Under the pieces are notes generated by a model. That model was not told where the DNA came from. It ran no database searches and was given only the letters and a program-made list of their open reading frames with translations. This document shows positions 51,384 to 60,742 of a stretch of 64,000 bases of DNA, in pieces. Numbering within the stretch: position 1 is the stretch's first letter; every line of letters starts with the position of its first letter. The stretch comes from UBA2336 sp031395485 (lineage in GTDB: Bacteria; Bacteroidota; Bacteroidia; Cytophagales; Cyclobacteriaceae), in NCBI GenBank assembly GCA_031395485.1, contig JANNUS010000011.1, positions 43,762-107,761 on the forward strand. Reading direction: 5' to 3'. Position numbers and translations under genes: made by a program.

Positions 51384-52010
51384 ATGCGCGATAGGAACAT
51401 TCGTAACAGCACCCTGGCATTTTTTATATTCTTGGTTGCAAGTGTAACAACGACAGCTCAATCGTATCAGTCCGCCTTCCATGTTGGATGGAATTCGTTG
51501 GTGCCATTATCAGATAAAGAATTTACGAATAAAACAAGCAGTGCCGGTATGCGGTTGGGGTTCACAAAATTTGTGAGTGATCATTTCGGTTTCGGGCTGG
51601 AAGGAAGTTACAACACCCTTAATGACTATGTACCGCTGCAGACATACCCATTTCCGGGAGGAGCCATCACTGCAGATGTGTACAATTATTTATACTACTT
51701 TACAGTTACCGCTAACGCACAATATTATTTTATTCAGGGTGGCAAGTTTATTCCATATGTAGCATTGGGTATGGGGGTAGCCTTTAATGAGTACAGAATT
51801 TTTTACAATGTTTATGAGGATACTGATAGCCAACAGGGTTTTGTGGCGCGACCTGAGGTGGGAACGCTTTTCAGAATACGCGAATATTCAAGTTGGGGGT
51901 TAAAATCATCCGTGAGTTATGACTACTCAGCAAGTAAGAGTGAGTACCTTGACGTTGATGAGTTTTCTGGAATAGGGTTTCAGATTGGGCTTGTATTCTT
52001 TACCGATTAG
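51384..52010 (+). CDS. Outer-membrane beta-barrel protein
   Basis: A 208-residue protein with a signal peptide (LAFFIFLVASVTTTAQS) and eight-strand barrel features: alternating aromatic strands (AFHVGWNSLVPLSD, LGFTKFVSDHFGFGLEGSYN, ALGMGVAFNEYRIFYNV, FQIGLVFFTD). It is separated by one base from the DUF4136-like lipoprotein gene, so lipoprotein and barrel probably form a pair. The role is unknown. Confidence 0.85.
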   Translation: MRDRNIRNSTLAFFIFLVASVTTTAQSYQSAFHVGWNSLVPLSDKEFTNKTSSAGMRLGFTKFVSDHFGFGLEGSYNTLNDYVPLQTYPFPGGAITADVYNYLYYFTVTANAQYYFIQGGKFIPYVALGMGVAFNEYRIFYNVYEDTDSQQGFVARPEVGTLFRIREYSSWGLKSSVSYDYSASKSEYLDVDEFSGIGFQIGLVFFTD

Positions 52011-52044
52011 CGCCACGCTGAGCATCTACATATCAGCGAGCTCG

Positions 52045-52734
52045 TTAGCTGCCAACAGTAAATCGATAACCTATTCCCTTAATCGTCATAATCTCAATCG
52101 AAGGATCATCTTTTAAATAATCGCGAAGCTTCGTCACGTATACATCCAGGTTGCGTGAGTTAAAAAAAGAATCATCGCCCCAAAGTTTCAGTAAAACATC
52201 TTTTCGTTGAACGGTCGAGTTTTTGCTATCGGTGAATAATTGAAGCAAGGTTGCTTCGCGATGTGAAAGTTTCCTCACAACGCCTCCGAATTTTAATTCA
52301 TAGCGCATCGAATTGAATTCGTATTTCCCTAGTATAATGTTCTCAGGCGCAACCTTGGTGGATTTTTGCGTAAGCTGCAAGAGATTTGTAACTCTAACAA
52401 TAAGTTCTTCCAAGCTAAAGGGTTTTCTCAGGTAGTCATTACCGCCTGCTTCAAATCCTTTAAGAACATCTTCGGTTTGATTTTTTGCGGTAACAAAAAT
52501 TATGGGTGTGCCTGAACTTACCTGTCGAATGTCTTTGGCGATGGAGTATCCATCTTTTGAAGGCAGCATAATATCTAATACGCAGATATCGGGTTTGTTT
52601 TTTTCAAAAATACCTTGTGCAAGTTTCCCATCGCTCACCATCAACACTTCAAAATCTCGGCTCTCCAGACTTTCTTTCACAATTCTGCCAAGAAAGGGCT
52701 CGTCTTCTACGTAAAGAATTTTGATTTTACTCAT
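52045..52734 (-). CDS. OmpR/PhoB-type response regulator
   Basis: A 229-residue regulator with a receiver domain (acidic pair at KILYVEDEP, phospho-Asp in CVLDIMLPSKDG, Lys in LRKPFSLEEL) and a winged-helix output (KLSHREATLLQLFTDSKN, DVYVTKLRDYLKDDPSIEIMTIKGIGYRFTV). It overlaps the sensor kinase gene by 4 bases. The pair is divergent from the GLPGLI gene at 54298 and may control it. Confidence 0.95.
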   Translation of the reverse strand: MSKIKILYVEDEPFLGRIVKESLESRDFEVLMVSDGKLAQGIFEKNKPDICVLDIMLPSKDGYSIAKDIRQVSSGTPIIFVTAKNQTEDVLKGFEAGGNDYLRKPFSLEELIVRVTNLLQLTQKSTKVAPENIILGKYEFNSMRYELKFGGVVRKLSHREATLLQLFTDSKNSTVQRKDVLLKLWGDDSFFNSRNLDVYVTKLRDYLKDDPSIEIMTIKGIGYRFTVGS

Positions 52735-54167
52735 GCAAATCCTTTTGGAAATGTTGCGATAAAATTACTTCCACTCCCCGGTTCACTCACTACCGCTACT
52801 GTTCCACCATGAGCCTTCATAACACTGGCCACATAACTCAACCCAAGTCCATATCCTTTTATATTGTGAATGTCACCGGTAGGAACGCGGAAGAATTTTT
52901 CAAATATTTTTTTCTTGTACTCTGTAGAAATCCCAAGCCCATTATCCTGAATGGATAATATTAATTGATTTGGAGTTTCGTTAAGTTGAATATTTATTTG
53001 AGGTTGTCCTGGGCTGTATTTTAAAGCATTATCGAGTAGGTTGTAAATTACATTGGTTAAATGTGTTGCCTCCCCGGCAATCATAAAATTATTTCCTTCA
53101 GCTTGAAGAGAAACCCGCGCATTGCTCTTATCAAGTAGTAATTTCATAGAGTCTAATACTTGCTGCATTATTTTTTTTAAATCAACAGACTCTTTTCGAA
53201 TAGCTACGCCATTATTTTCAAATACAGCGGCTTTCAAAATTTTATCGGTGATTAATGTAAGCCTGCTCAATTCATTTTGCGCAATCTCTAAGTACTCCTT
53301 CGTCCGTTCTGGATTATCGAGTCCATGAAAATTTTTCAAGGCTTCAAGTGCCACACTCACAGTAGATACCGGGGTTTTTAATTCGTGCGTAACGTTGCTA
53401 ATGAAATCATTCTTTATTGTCATCAAGCGTTGTTGATTTTTTAAACTGCTATACATCACAACAAAAGATCCGATGGTAAGCAGTGTGAGAAAAATGGAGA
53501 AAAGCATTTGAGGGGTGAGCTTGCTCCAAACCAGTATAGCAATAGAAGGAAACCGGGCGATGTACCCCTGGCCAGGATGTACACGCACAGGAAAGGTGCT
53601 GATCACCGAATCATTTGTTTGAAATCTTTCCTCTCGTGTTAATCGGAAAACCAAAGGTGTAACCGCCAGCCCTGCCTCCAATAAAGCTTGAGCGTAATTC
53701 TTTTTAATATCCGTTAGCCGAAGCGTATCATCGGTTAGCTGAATAACAAATCGTTGACCTTGCATATCGGAATCAATCTTCGAGAGCAGCGGACGGACTA
53801 AGTGATTAATAGAATCTCGTTCTACAAACGAATTAACATAAATCTGAATATTAGACGATCGCTTGCGTAAACTGTCACGTTTCATGGCGGTGTCGGGTGT
53901 TGTAAAAACAAACACCGAATCAGGTTTCATTTTAGAGCTGAAAAATTTTTTCGCTATAGCGGAATCACCCGCTATTGGCTTAATACTTTTTTCGAGAAGC
54001 GTATCTTGCATCGCCATCACGGTGCTTCGAAAAATTGCATTCGCTTCTTTCCGAAATCCCTCCACCGAGTTCTGATATTCACTTCGCAACCAAAGTACTT
54101 GCAATGCCAGCAACAGTACGATGCTGGTGAGCATTAAAGTAAGGGTAAGCGTATTTCTGGATTGCAT
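52731..54167 (-). CDS. Membrane sensor histidine kinase
   Basis: A 478-residue kinase with two membrane helices (about 7-28 and 218-240) around a roughly 190-residue periplasmic sensor. The H-box is FISNVTHELKTPVSTVSVALEAL; the ATPase boxes are NLLDNALKYSPG (N), IQDNGLGI (G1) and GYGLGLSYVASVMKAHGG (G2). The partner regulator follows with overlapping ends. The signal is not known. Confidence 0.95.
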   Translation of the reverse strand: MQSRNTLTLTLMLTSIVLLLALQVLWLRSEYQNSVEGFRKEANAIFRSTVMAMQDTLLEKSIKPIAGDSAIAKKFFSSKMKPDSVFVFTTPDTAMKRDSLRKRSSNIQIYVNSFVERDSINHLVRPLLSKIDSDMQGQRFVIQLTDDTLRLTDIKKNYAQALLEAGLAVTPLVFRLTREERFQTNDSVISTFPVRVHPGQGYIARFPSIAILVWSKLTPQMLFSIFLTLLTIGSFVVMYSSLKNQQRLMTIKNDFISNVTHELKTPVSTVSVALEALKNFHGLDNPERTKEYLEIAQNELSRLTLITDKILKAAVFENNGVAIRKESVDLKKIMQQVLDSMKLLLDKSNARVSLQAEGNNFMIAGEATHLTNVIYNLLDNALKYSPGQPQINIQLNETPNQLILSIQDNGLGISTEYKKKIFEKFFRVPTGDIHNIKGYGLGLSYVASVMKAHGGTVAVVSEPGSGSNFIATFPKGFA

Positions 54168-54297
54168 CTGGCAAAGGTACGGGGTAATACTGTTTTACGA
54201 GGTGCCTTTAACTTTAATTAACATTCCTTTCAGAACTGTTAACCCACCGTGGTCATCTTTAGCCGTACGTTTACAAGTAGATGAAACTAACTAAACT

Positions 54298-55101
54298 ATG
54301 AGAAAAGTAATATTGATCGTAGGCCTGCTGGCCTCCATTTTAGCAGCACAAGTTGTGTTTGCCCAAGCTACCGAAGGTGTTATTTTGTATGAGGTAAAAG
54401 TAAATATGCATCGCAGGCTTCCGCCTGAACGTGCCGAAATGAAAGCGATGATGCCTGAGTATCGCACGAGCAAGGAACAACTTGTTTTCAATGCCGATGA
54501 ATCATTATATAAGACTGTGATTGAAGATGAAGAGGGACAGGAATTTGGCACTTCGGGGGGTGGAGGAGGTGTTCGAATGGTAATTCGTCAGCAAAATACA
54601 GAGTTGTATGCCCAGCCTGCCGAACAAAAAATTATTTCTAAGCAAGAATTTATAGGTAAGGATTATCTCATACTAGATACCTTGAAAATGTCTCCCTGGA
54701 AATTCGGTATAGAAACAAAAGAGATTATGGGGTATGCATGTAAGCAAGCATACTTTACACGCACAGAAGAGCAGCAATCTATGCGCATTACAGGCTCAGG
54801 CCCCCCAACCCCTGAAAAAAAGATTGTAACTCAAGAGATCACGGCATGGTACACGGATAAAATTCGACCGTTTTTAGGACCTGAAAAATTTAACTCACTT
54901 CCGGGAGCGGTATTGGCAATCGATATCAATAATGGCGAGCGTGTTATTGTTGCATCTAAAATTGACTTGAGACCCTTAAAGAAAAATGAGCTGAAGGTGC
55001 CTGAAAAAGGTGAAAAGACTACGCAAGCAGAATTTAGAAAGATGACGGAAGAGCATATGCAAAAAATGCGTGCTGGCGGAGGTATGATTATTCGAAATTG
55101 A
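54298..55101 (+). CDS. GLPGLI family protein
   Basis: A 267-residue exported protein (signal peptide VILIVGLLASILAAQVVFAQ). It has the family hallmark, here FNSLPGAVLAIDINNG, and the preceding ITAWYTDKIRPFLGPEKF. The function is unknown. GLPGLI proteins are often found next to a TonB-type outer-membrane barrel, as here (gene at 55193). It is divergent from a two-component system. Confidence 0.9.
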   Translation: MRKVILIVGLLASILAAQVVFAQATEGVILYEVKVNMHRRLPPERAEMKAMMPEYRTSKEQLVFNADESLYKTVIEDEEGQEFGTSGGGGGVRMVIRQQNTELYAQPAEQKIISKQEFIGKDYLILDTLKMSPWKFGIETKEIMGYACKQAYFTRTEEQQSMRITGSGPPTPEKKIVTQEITAWYTDKIRPFLGPEKFNSLPGAVLAIDINNGERVIVASKIDLRPLKKNELKVPEKGEKTTQAEFRKMTEEHMQKMRAGGGMIIRN

Positions 55102-55192
55102 TTCGGGCCGCTGCAGAATTTTGCGTCTCTATAATATCTCAGGCCTATGGCTTTATGGCCAATCCACCTAATGATGTCCAACAGATTTAGTT

Positions 55193-57979
55193 ATGAAAAA
55201 ATACTTTATTTTCTTCTTTATACTTATCACTCATCTTTCAATAGCGCAAAAATTCTCCATCAAGGGTCAGGTAATGGATTCCCTTTCAAATTCATTGTCA
55301 TTGGCCACAATTATGTTAATGAATCCAAAAGATTCTTCGCTGGTCAATTTTGCTACTAGTAATGCCCAGGGTTTTTTTGAAATCAAAAATGTAGCTACTG
55401 GAGCGTATGATCTGAAGATTAATTTTTTGGGATATGCACCGTATTTACAAAGAGTAGAAGGAAGTGAATCAACACCTCTTGTTGAAGTGGGGGCAATTAA
55501 ATTGCAGCCAGAGATTAAGCAATTAGGCGAGGTGGTTATTAAAGGAGAAAAAGCGCCCGTAACAATTAGAGGTGATACCATAGAATTTAATGCAGGCTCG
55601 TTCAAAACAAAAGCAAATGCCAACGTAGAAGACCTGTTAAAGAAGTTACCGGGCGTGGAGGTAGAGACGGATGGTACGGTTCGCGCCCAGGGTGAAGAAG
55701 TTAAAAGAGTACTGGTAGATGGTAAGGAGTTTTTTGGAAGGGACCCTAAACTAGCTACACGTAATCTTCCTGCCGATGCCGTTGATAAAGTTCAGGTGTT
55801 CGATAAGAAATCGGATCAGGCAGAGTTTACGGGTATTGAGGATGGGCAACGCGAGAAAACGGTTAATCTTGAGTTGAAAGAAGAAAAACGAAATGGCATG
55901 TTTGGAAATGCAACTGCGGGTGCGGGTACCGAAAATCGGTATCAGTTAAAAGCAAATATTAATCGATTCAGAAAAGATCAGCAACTTTCGTTTTTGGGCA
56001 TGAGTAATAACACAAATGAACAAGGTTTTTCAATAAGTGATTTTATGAACTTTACTGGAGGGTCGCAGCAAATGATGAGTGGAGGTGGAGGCGGTGGGAT
56101 GCGCCTTACTATTGATTCGGATAACAGCAATGGTATTCCATTAAATTTTGGAGGCCGTCAAAGCGGGATCATGACAAACTATGCTGGGGGTGTGAATTTT
56201 AATAAAGACCTGAACAAAAATACTCAGCTTACGTCAAGTTATTTTTACAACCGGTTAGATCAGAACATTTCAAAAATTACGAATCGTGTAAATTATTTAC
56301 CGCCCGATAGTAGTTACTTTTTTGATCAGCGCAGCCGCCAGTTAAGCACCAGCGATAATCATCGGGTTAACCTCACACTTGATCATAAAATTGACTCAGC
56401 AAATTCATTGAAGCTCACGAGTAATGTTACCTATTCCGATTCAGAACAAAACGCAGCAACGAGCAGCCTGACAACAACAGAGGATGGTGCGATACAAAAT
56501 GAAAGTGATCGTGATAACTACTCGACACAAACAAATGCAACGATAAACTCATCACTATTATGGAGACATCGATTTGCTAAGAAGGGAAGAACGCTTTCAA
56601 CGAACGTTGCACTTGGTCTAAGCCAATCCGATGGTGTAGGAAGGCTAGACTCACAGAATGAGTTTGACGGAATACCGGAACAACCAATCGTTCAAACGAA
56701 TACACAAAGCACGGATAATCAATCGTATGGGACTTCCTTTTCCTATACAGAACCGCTTGGTGGGCGTAAGTACCTCGAAGCGAATTACAATTTCCGTACG
56801 AATCGCAATCAGGTGGACCGCGAAGTGTTTGATCCAAATGGGATTGTTATTGATTCCCTAACCAATAAATATTCCAGTAACTACATTTTCAATCGGCCCG
56901 GAATGAATTTCCGTATTAATCGTCAGAAATTTTCTGTTACCGTTGGTGCAAGTTACCAGATGACCTCTCTGAAAGGAGATTTGATCTCACAGGAAGCAAA
57001 AATTGATCGTAGTTTCGAAAATGTTTTACCGGTAGCGCACTTTAATTATAATTTTTCAGCCTACAAACACCTCCGCATGGATTACGAAACGTCCATGCAA
57101 GAACCCAGCGTTCAACAATTGCAACCAGTAGTGAACAATACAGATCAATTTAACCTGTCTATTGGTAACCCGGAACTTGAGCCTTCTTATAATCACCGGC
57201 TTAGTCTTAACTACACCACTTTTGATCCGGCCACATTCGTAAATTTATTTGCTTTTGTTACGGCAACCTATACACATAATGCCATAGCCAACGCACAATC
57301 TATTAATCAGGAAACATTTGTTCGTATCACACGCCCGGTAAATGTTGATAATAGCAAAAGCATAAATGGGAATCTCCATTTTGGATTCCCTGTGAAAAAA
57401 CTGAATAGCCGTTTTAATGTTGGACCAACTGTTTCATACTCAGAGGCGGTTAGTATACTTCAGGGAAGAGAAAATAATATTCGTAATAAAACCGTTGGTG
57501 GCACAGCACGTTACAATTATTCCTTCAAGGAAGTCCTCACGGTTGACCTAAGTGCAAGTTTAAGTCATCAGCAAACGCTTTACGATTTTAATTCACCCGA
57601 TCAGGTATATTTTAATAAAACATATTCTGCGGAAACGAACCTCAATTTTTTGAAGAAGTATCAGTTCAATGCAGTATTTGAATATTTGTTGTATAACAGC
57701 CAAACAACAAATTTTAACCAGGCAATTCCATTGTTAGGCATGTCGGTTTCGAGATTCATTCTTAAAAATAATAGCGGAGAATTGAAGGTTGGCATAAGCA
57801 ACGTGCTCGACAAAAGTTTAAGTGTTAACCAAACAGCATCCGATAACTACTTGCAACAGGAAATAACCAACAACCTTGGTCGGTATTATATGGTGAGTTT
57901 TACCTATGCGATTAACAAGCACCTAAACCCAATGGGTGGCCGCAGAAGTGGAGGAATGCGAATGATGATCACACATTAA
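55193..57979 (+). CDS. TonB-dependent receptor-like outer-membrane barrel
   Basis: A 928-residue outer-membrane protein. A signal peptide and a carboxypeptidase-regulatory-like domain (KFSIKGQVMDSLSNSLSLATIML, about 18-105) come first. A plug-like region (ANVEDLLKKLPGVEVETDGTVRAQGEEVKRVLVDGKEFFG, 135-175) and a large barrel of the OMP_b-brl_3 type follow. The text contains a Gly/Met-rich insert (GGSQQMMSGGGGGGMRL) and ends GGRRSGGMRMMITH. It lies 91 bases after the GLPGLI gene, its usual partner. The ligand is unknown. Confidence 0.9.
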   Translation: MKKYFIFFFILITHLSIAQKFSIKGQVMDSLSNSLSLATIMLMNPKDSSLVNFATSNAQGFFEIKNVATGAYDLKINFLGYAPYLQRVEGSESTPLVEVGAIKLQPEIKQLGEVVIKGEKAPVTIRGDTIEFNAGSFKTKANANVEDLLKKLPGVEVETDGTVRAQGEEVKRVLVDGKEFFGRDPKLATRNLPADAVDKVQVFDKKSDQAEFTGIEDGQREKTVNLELKEEKRNGMFGNATAGAGTENRYQLKANINRFRKDQQLSFLGMSNNTNEQGFSISDFMNFTGGSQQMMSGGGGGGMRLTIDSDNSNGIPLNFGGRQSGIMTNYAGGVNFNKDLNKNTQLTSSYFYNRLDQNISKITNRVNYLPPDSSYFFDQRSRQLSTSDNHRVNLTLDHKIDSANSLKLTSNVTYSDSEQNAATSSLTTTEDGAIQNESDRDNYSTQTNATINSSLLWRHRFAKKGRTLSTNVALGLSQSDGVGRLDSQNEFDGIPEQPIVQTNTQSTDNQSYGTSFSYTEPLGGRKYLEANYNFRTNRNQVDREVFDPNGIVIDSLTNKYSSNYIFNRPGMNFRINRQKFSVTVGASYQMTSLKGDLISQEAKIDRSFENVLPVAHFNYNFSAYKHLRMDYETSMQEPSVQQLQPVVNNTDQFNLSIGNPELEPSYNHRLSLNYTTFDPATFVNLFAFVTATYTHNAIANAQSINQETFVRITRPVNVDNSKSINGNLHFGFPVKKLNSRFNVGPTVSYSEAVSILQGRENNIRNKTVGGTARYNYSFKEVLTVDLSASLSHQQTLYDFNSPDQVYFNKTYSAETNLNFLKKYQFNAVFEYLLYNSQTTNFNQAIPLLGMSVSRFILKNNSGELKVGISNVLDKSLSVNQTASDNYLQQEITNNLGRYYMVSFTYAINKHLNPMGGRRSGGMRMMITH

Positions 57980-58040
57980 TGTTAATCTCCTTTGAAGGAG
58001 TTATGGGATGTTAACCATTCAAAAGTTTTATCTTTGACTG

Positions 58041-58976
58041 ATGAGATTAGGGATGAGACTTTTCATTTTAGTAATGATGACAAATGCGGCATCGGCACAG
58101 TACATACCAAAATTTGACTTGCAAGGTCATCGGGGTGCCCGCGGGTTGAAACCTGAAAATACAATACCTGCTTTTATTGCGGCATTAAACTACGGAGTGA
58201 CTACCATCGAACTTGATGTTGTTATTACAAAAGACAAGCAAGTTCTTCTTTCGCATGAACCCTGGATGTCAGCTGAAATTTGTTTAACCCCCGATAGTAA
58301 TCTTATTTCAAAAGCAGAAGAAAAGTCCCTTGCTATTTATCACATGGATTACAAAGATGTTATAGTCTATGATTGCGGATTAAAGACACATACAAAGTTT
58401 CCTGAGCAAGAAAAAATGATCGCCCATAAGCCACTATTGCTCGATGTTATTGTGGCGGTAGAAAATCATATTAAAAATTATTCGCATTATGAAGTAGATT
58501 ATAATATTGAAATAAAATCTACGAAGACAGGCGATAAAAAATTTCATCCGGCACCGGATGAATACTCCGACATCGTGTTTCAGTTGATTGATCAATATCT
58601 CCCATGGGAACGTATAGTCATACAGTCGTTTGACTTTAGGGTGTTGAAATATTGGAAAAAGAAGTACCCTCAAGTGAGGTTAGCTGCACTAATCGAAAAT
58701 TCGAACCCCGTTGAAGCTAATCTAAAAACCCTCGGGTTTTTGCCTTCTATTTATAGCCCAGATTTTAAACTTTTGAATCCAGAAGTCATCAATTCATTAC
58801 GACAAAAGAAAATCCGAGTAATCCCCTGGACGGTTAATGAACCAGAAGATATGAAACGTTTAAAAGGCTGGGGTGTCGATGGCATTATTACCGATTACCC
58901 AAATCGCGCTGCGGAACTAGGATTAGGCCTGAAGCTGAACGGAAATGGAAAGCAGAACGGGGTAAATAAAAAATAA
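58041..58976 (+). CDS. Exported glycerophosphodiester phosphodiesterase
   Basis: A 311-residue GDPD-type TIM-barrel enzyme. The active-site segment LQGHRGARGLKPENTIPAF has the catalytic His and Arg, and TTIELDVVITKD has the metal-binding Glu and Asp. It hydrolyses glycerophosphodiesters to glycerol-3-phosphate and an alcohol. A signal peptide ends near ASAQ, so it acts in the periplasm. A -7-type TATCTTTG lies at 58029-58036, so the ATG at 58053, which still gives a full signal peptide, may be the real start. Confidence 0.92.
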   Translation: MRLGMRLFILVMMTNAASAQYIPKFDLQGHRGARGLKPENTIPAFIAALNYGVTTIELDVVITKDKQVLLSHEPWMSAEICLTPDSNLISKAEEKSLAIYHMDYKDVIVYDCGLKTHTKFPEQEKMIAHKPLLLDVIVAVENHIKNYSHYEVDYNIEIKSTKTGDKKFHPAPDEYSDIVFQLIDQYLPWERIVIQSFDFRVLKYWKKKYPQVRLAALIENSNPVEANLKTLGFLPSIYSPDFKLLNPEVINSLRQKKIRVIPWTVNEPEDMKRLKGWGVDGIITDYPNRAAELGLGLKLNGNGKQNGVNKK

Positions 58977-59010
58977 TCTTTATCATTGCAGCAAATTTGA
59001 TAGGCCCTTT

Positions 59011-60012
59011 ATGAATAAGTATAATGTATACGGAATTGGTAATGCTATCGTAGATATCGTTACAGAAGTGGAACATGATTTTTTCCAAAAAAATGAAATC
59101 GAGAAAGGCGTGATGACGTTGGTTGATGAAAAACGTCAACACCATTTAATGAAAGCCATTGATATGAACCGCAGCCGAATGTCAGGGGGTGGTTCGGCAG
59201 GAAATACGGTAACGGCTGTAAATCAGTTGGGTGGGAAAAGTTTTTACTCATGCCTGGTTGCAAAAGATGAAATGGGCAAATTCTTTTTAGATGACCTGAA
59301 GCTTAACGGAATCGATACAAACCTAAAGTACGAAAACTGCCCGGAAGGTATAACAGGCAAGTGTTTAGTAATGACAAGTCCGGATGCGGAACGTACCATG
59401 AATACATTTTTGGGTGTAAGTTCTTTCCTTTCGCCTGAGCATTTGGATGAAGAAGCAATAAAAAATTCATCGTATGTATACCTTGAAGGGTATCTGGTAG
59501 CAAGCCCCAAAGGATTGGAGGCGATGAAAGAGGCAAAGAAAATTGCCGAGCGAAATAAAGTGTCCACCGCCCTTACATTTTCCGATGCCAGCATGGTTAA
59601 ATATTTCCCTAAACAGATGGAAGAAATTGTAGGTGCCAGTGTCGACCTACTTTTTTGCAACGAAGAAGAGGCCATGATTTACACGGGAACCAATTCCATA
59701 ATGGAAGCTCGCGAAAAACTTAAACAGGTGGCAAAGCGGTTTGCTATCACATTGGGTGCTAATGGAGCGCTCATTTTTGATGGCGACACATTCATTCAAA
59801 TTGAACCGTATAATGTGAAGGCAATTGACACAAACGGTGCTGGTGATATGTTTGCTGGGTCCTTTATGTATGCAATCACAAACGGGCATTCATATGCCGA
59901 TGCCGGCAAACTGGCATCGTTGGCCTCGTCAAAAGTAGTCGCGCAATTTGGCCCCAGGTTAAAGGCTGACCAACTTAAAAAAGTGCTTGCTGAGCTTAGT
60001 TCTGCGAAATAG
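59011..60012 (+). CDS. Adenosine kinase, PfkB family
   Basis: A 333-residue ribokinase-fold sugar or nucleoside kinase. The N-terminus YNVYGIGNAIVDI, the GGSAGNT motif and the C-terminal signature AIDTNGAGDMFAGSFMYA (anion hole and catalytic Asp) are complete. The closest group is the adenosine kinase-like PfkB proteins of Bacteroidota; it would phosphorylate adenosine to AMP in the cytoplasm. Confidence 0.9.
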   Translation: MNKYNVYGIGNAIVDIVTEVEHDFFQKNEIEKGVMTLVDEKRQHHLMKAIDMNRSRMSGGGSAGNTVTAVNQLGGKSFYSCLVAKDEMGKFFLDDLKLNGIDTNLKYENCPEGITGKCLVMTSPDAERTMNTFLGVSSFLSPEHLDEEAIKNSSYVYLEGYLVASPKGLEAMKEAKKIAERNKVSTALTFSDASMVKYFPKQMEEIVGASVDLLFCNEEEAMIYTGTNSIMEAREKLKQVAKRFAITLGANGALIFDGDTFIQIEPYNVKAIDTNGAGDMFAGSFMYAITNGHSYADAGKLASLASSKVVAQFGPRLKADQLKKVLAELSSAK

Positions 60013-60101
60013 TTCGAAATGTTTTATGAAGGGTTTGAAATCAAACCCACCTAATTAATGTGTATTCAGTCCTTTTACCACAACAACTTTTTCTCTGAGT
60101 A

Positions 60102-60131
60102 TTGCTAAATCAGTCAATCTTCCTATATTTG
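60102..60131 (+). promoter_or_regulatory. Promoter of the rpmH-rnpA operon
   Basis: TTG (60102-60104), 19 bases, then TATATTTG (60124-60131), a full -7 consensus. The start would fall near 60135, giving a leader of about 32 bases before the L34 ATG. The next bases (TAGCCC) echo the CACTCCC seen after other translation-gene promoters in this window. Confidence 0.7.
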
Positions 60132-60166
60132 TAGCCCTTATTTAGTAAGGAAAAAAGCTTAATACA

Positions 60167-60328
60167 ATGAAACGCACGTATCAACCTTCCAGAACAAAAA
60201 GAAAGAATAAACACGGTTTCCGTGAAAGAATGGCTTCTGCCAATGGTCGCAGGGTGCTTGCTTCACGCAGAAGAAAGGGCAGAAAGAAGCTAACCGTTTC
60301 TGACGAAACAACTTTCAAGAAGAAGTAA
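60167..60328 (+). CDS. rpmH: 50S ribosomal protein L34
   Basis: A 53-residue highly basic L34: MKRTYQPSRTKRKNKHGFR, then ASANGRRVLASRRRKGRKK. It is followed 45 bases later by rnpA, the standard pairing. No dnaA or typical DnaA-box cluster is seen nearby, so this locus does not mark oriC here. Confidence 0.97.
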   Translation: MKRTYQPSRTKRKNKHGFRERMASANGRRVLASRRRKGRKKLTVSDETTFKKK

Positions 60329-60373
60329 AAGGCCGGGAAAAGCTGCCCGGAAGAAATTTTCTTAATTTCGGTT

Positions 60374-60742
60374 ATGGCATCGTTCAGCTTTCGGAAATCA
60401 GAAAGACTTTACAAGAAAAAAGCAATACAGGAGCTCTTTGATAAGGGTTCCTCTTTTTATGTACACCCGTTCAGGGTGTATTATAAACCTTCCGCAGATG
60501 AGAAAACTAATCATCAGATTATGTTTTCTGTATCTAAACGAAATTTTAAAAATGCTTCCGATAGAAACCTGATAAAAAGAAGAATGCGCGAAGCATTTAG
60601 ACTTAACAAAGCCATAATTTCAGGAATCGCAACCCTCCAAATGGTGTATATTTATACGGCAAAGGAAATACTGAATTTCAAAGAGGTTAAAAGCAGATTA
60701 GTAGTATCCTTTAAGAGATTTCAAGAGAATGAAAAGAGTTAA
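60374..60742 (+). CDS. rnpA: Ribonuclease P protein component
   Basis: A 122-residue RnpA, the protein part of RNase P that processes tRNA 5' ends. The start FSFRKSERLYKKKAIQELFDKG and the RNR motif region ASDRNLIKRRMREAFRLNK are typical. It overlaps the next gene, the S41 protease, by 14 bases, so the two are translated in overlapping frames. Confidence 0.96.
   Translation: MASFSFRKSERLYKKKAIQELFDKGSSFYVHPFRVYYKPSADEKTNHQIMFSVSKRNFKNASDRNLIKRRMREAFRLNKAIISGIATLQMVYIYTAKEILNFKEVKSRLVVSFKRFQENEKS

Noticed and set aside
60102..60742. Replication origin near rpmH-rnpA
   Set aside because: No dnaA, dnaN or gidA gene and no cluster of DnaA boxes is nearby; rpmH-rnpA does not reliably mark the origin in this phylum.
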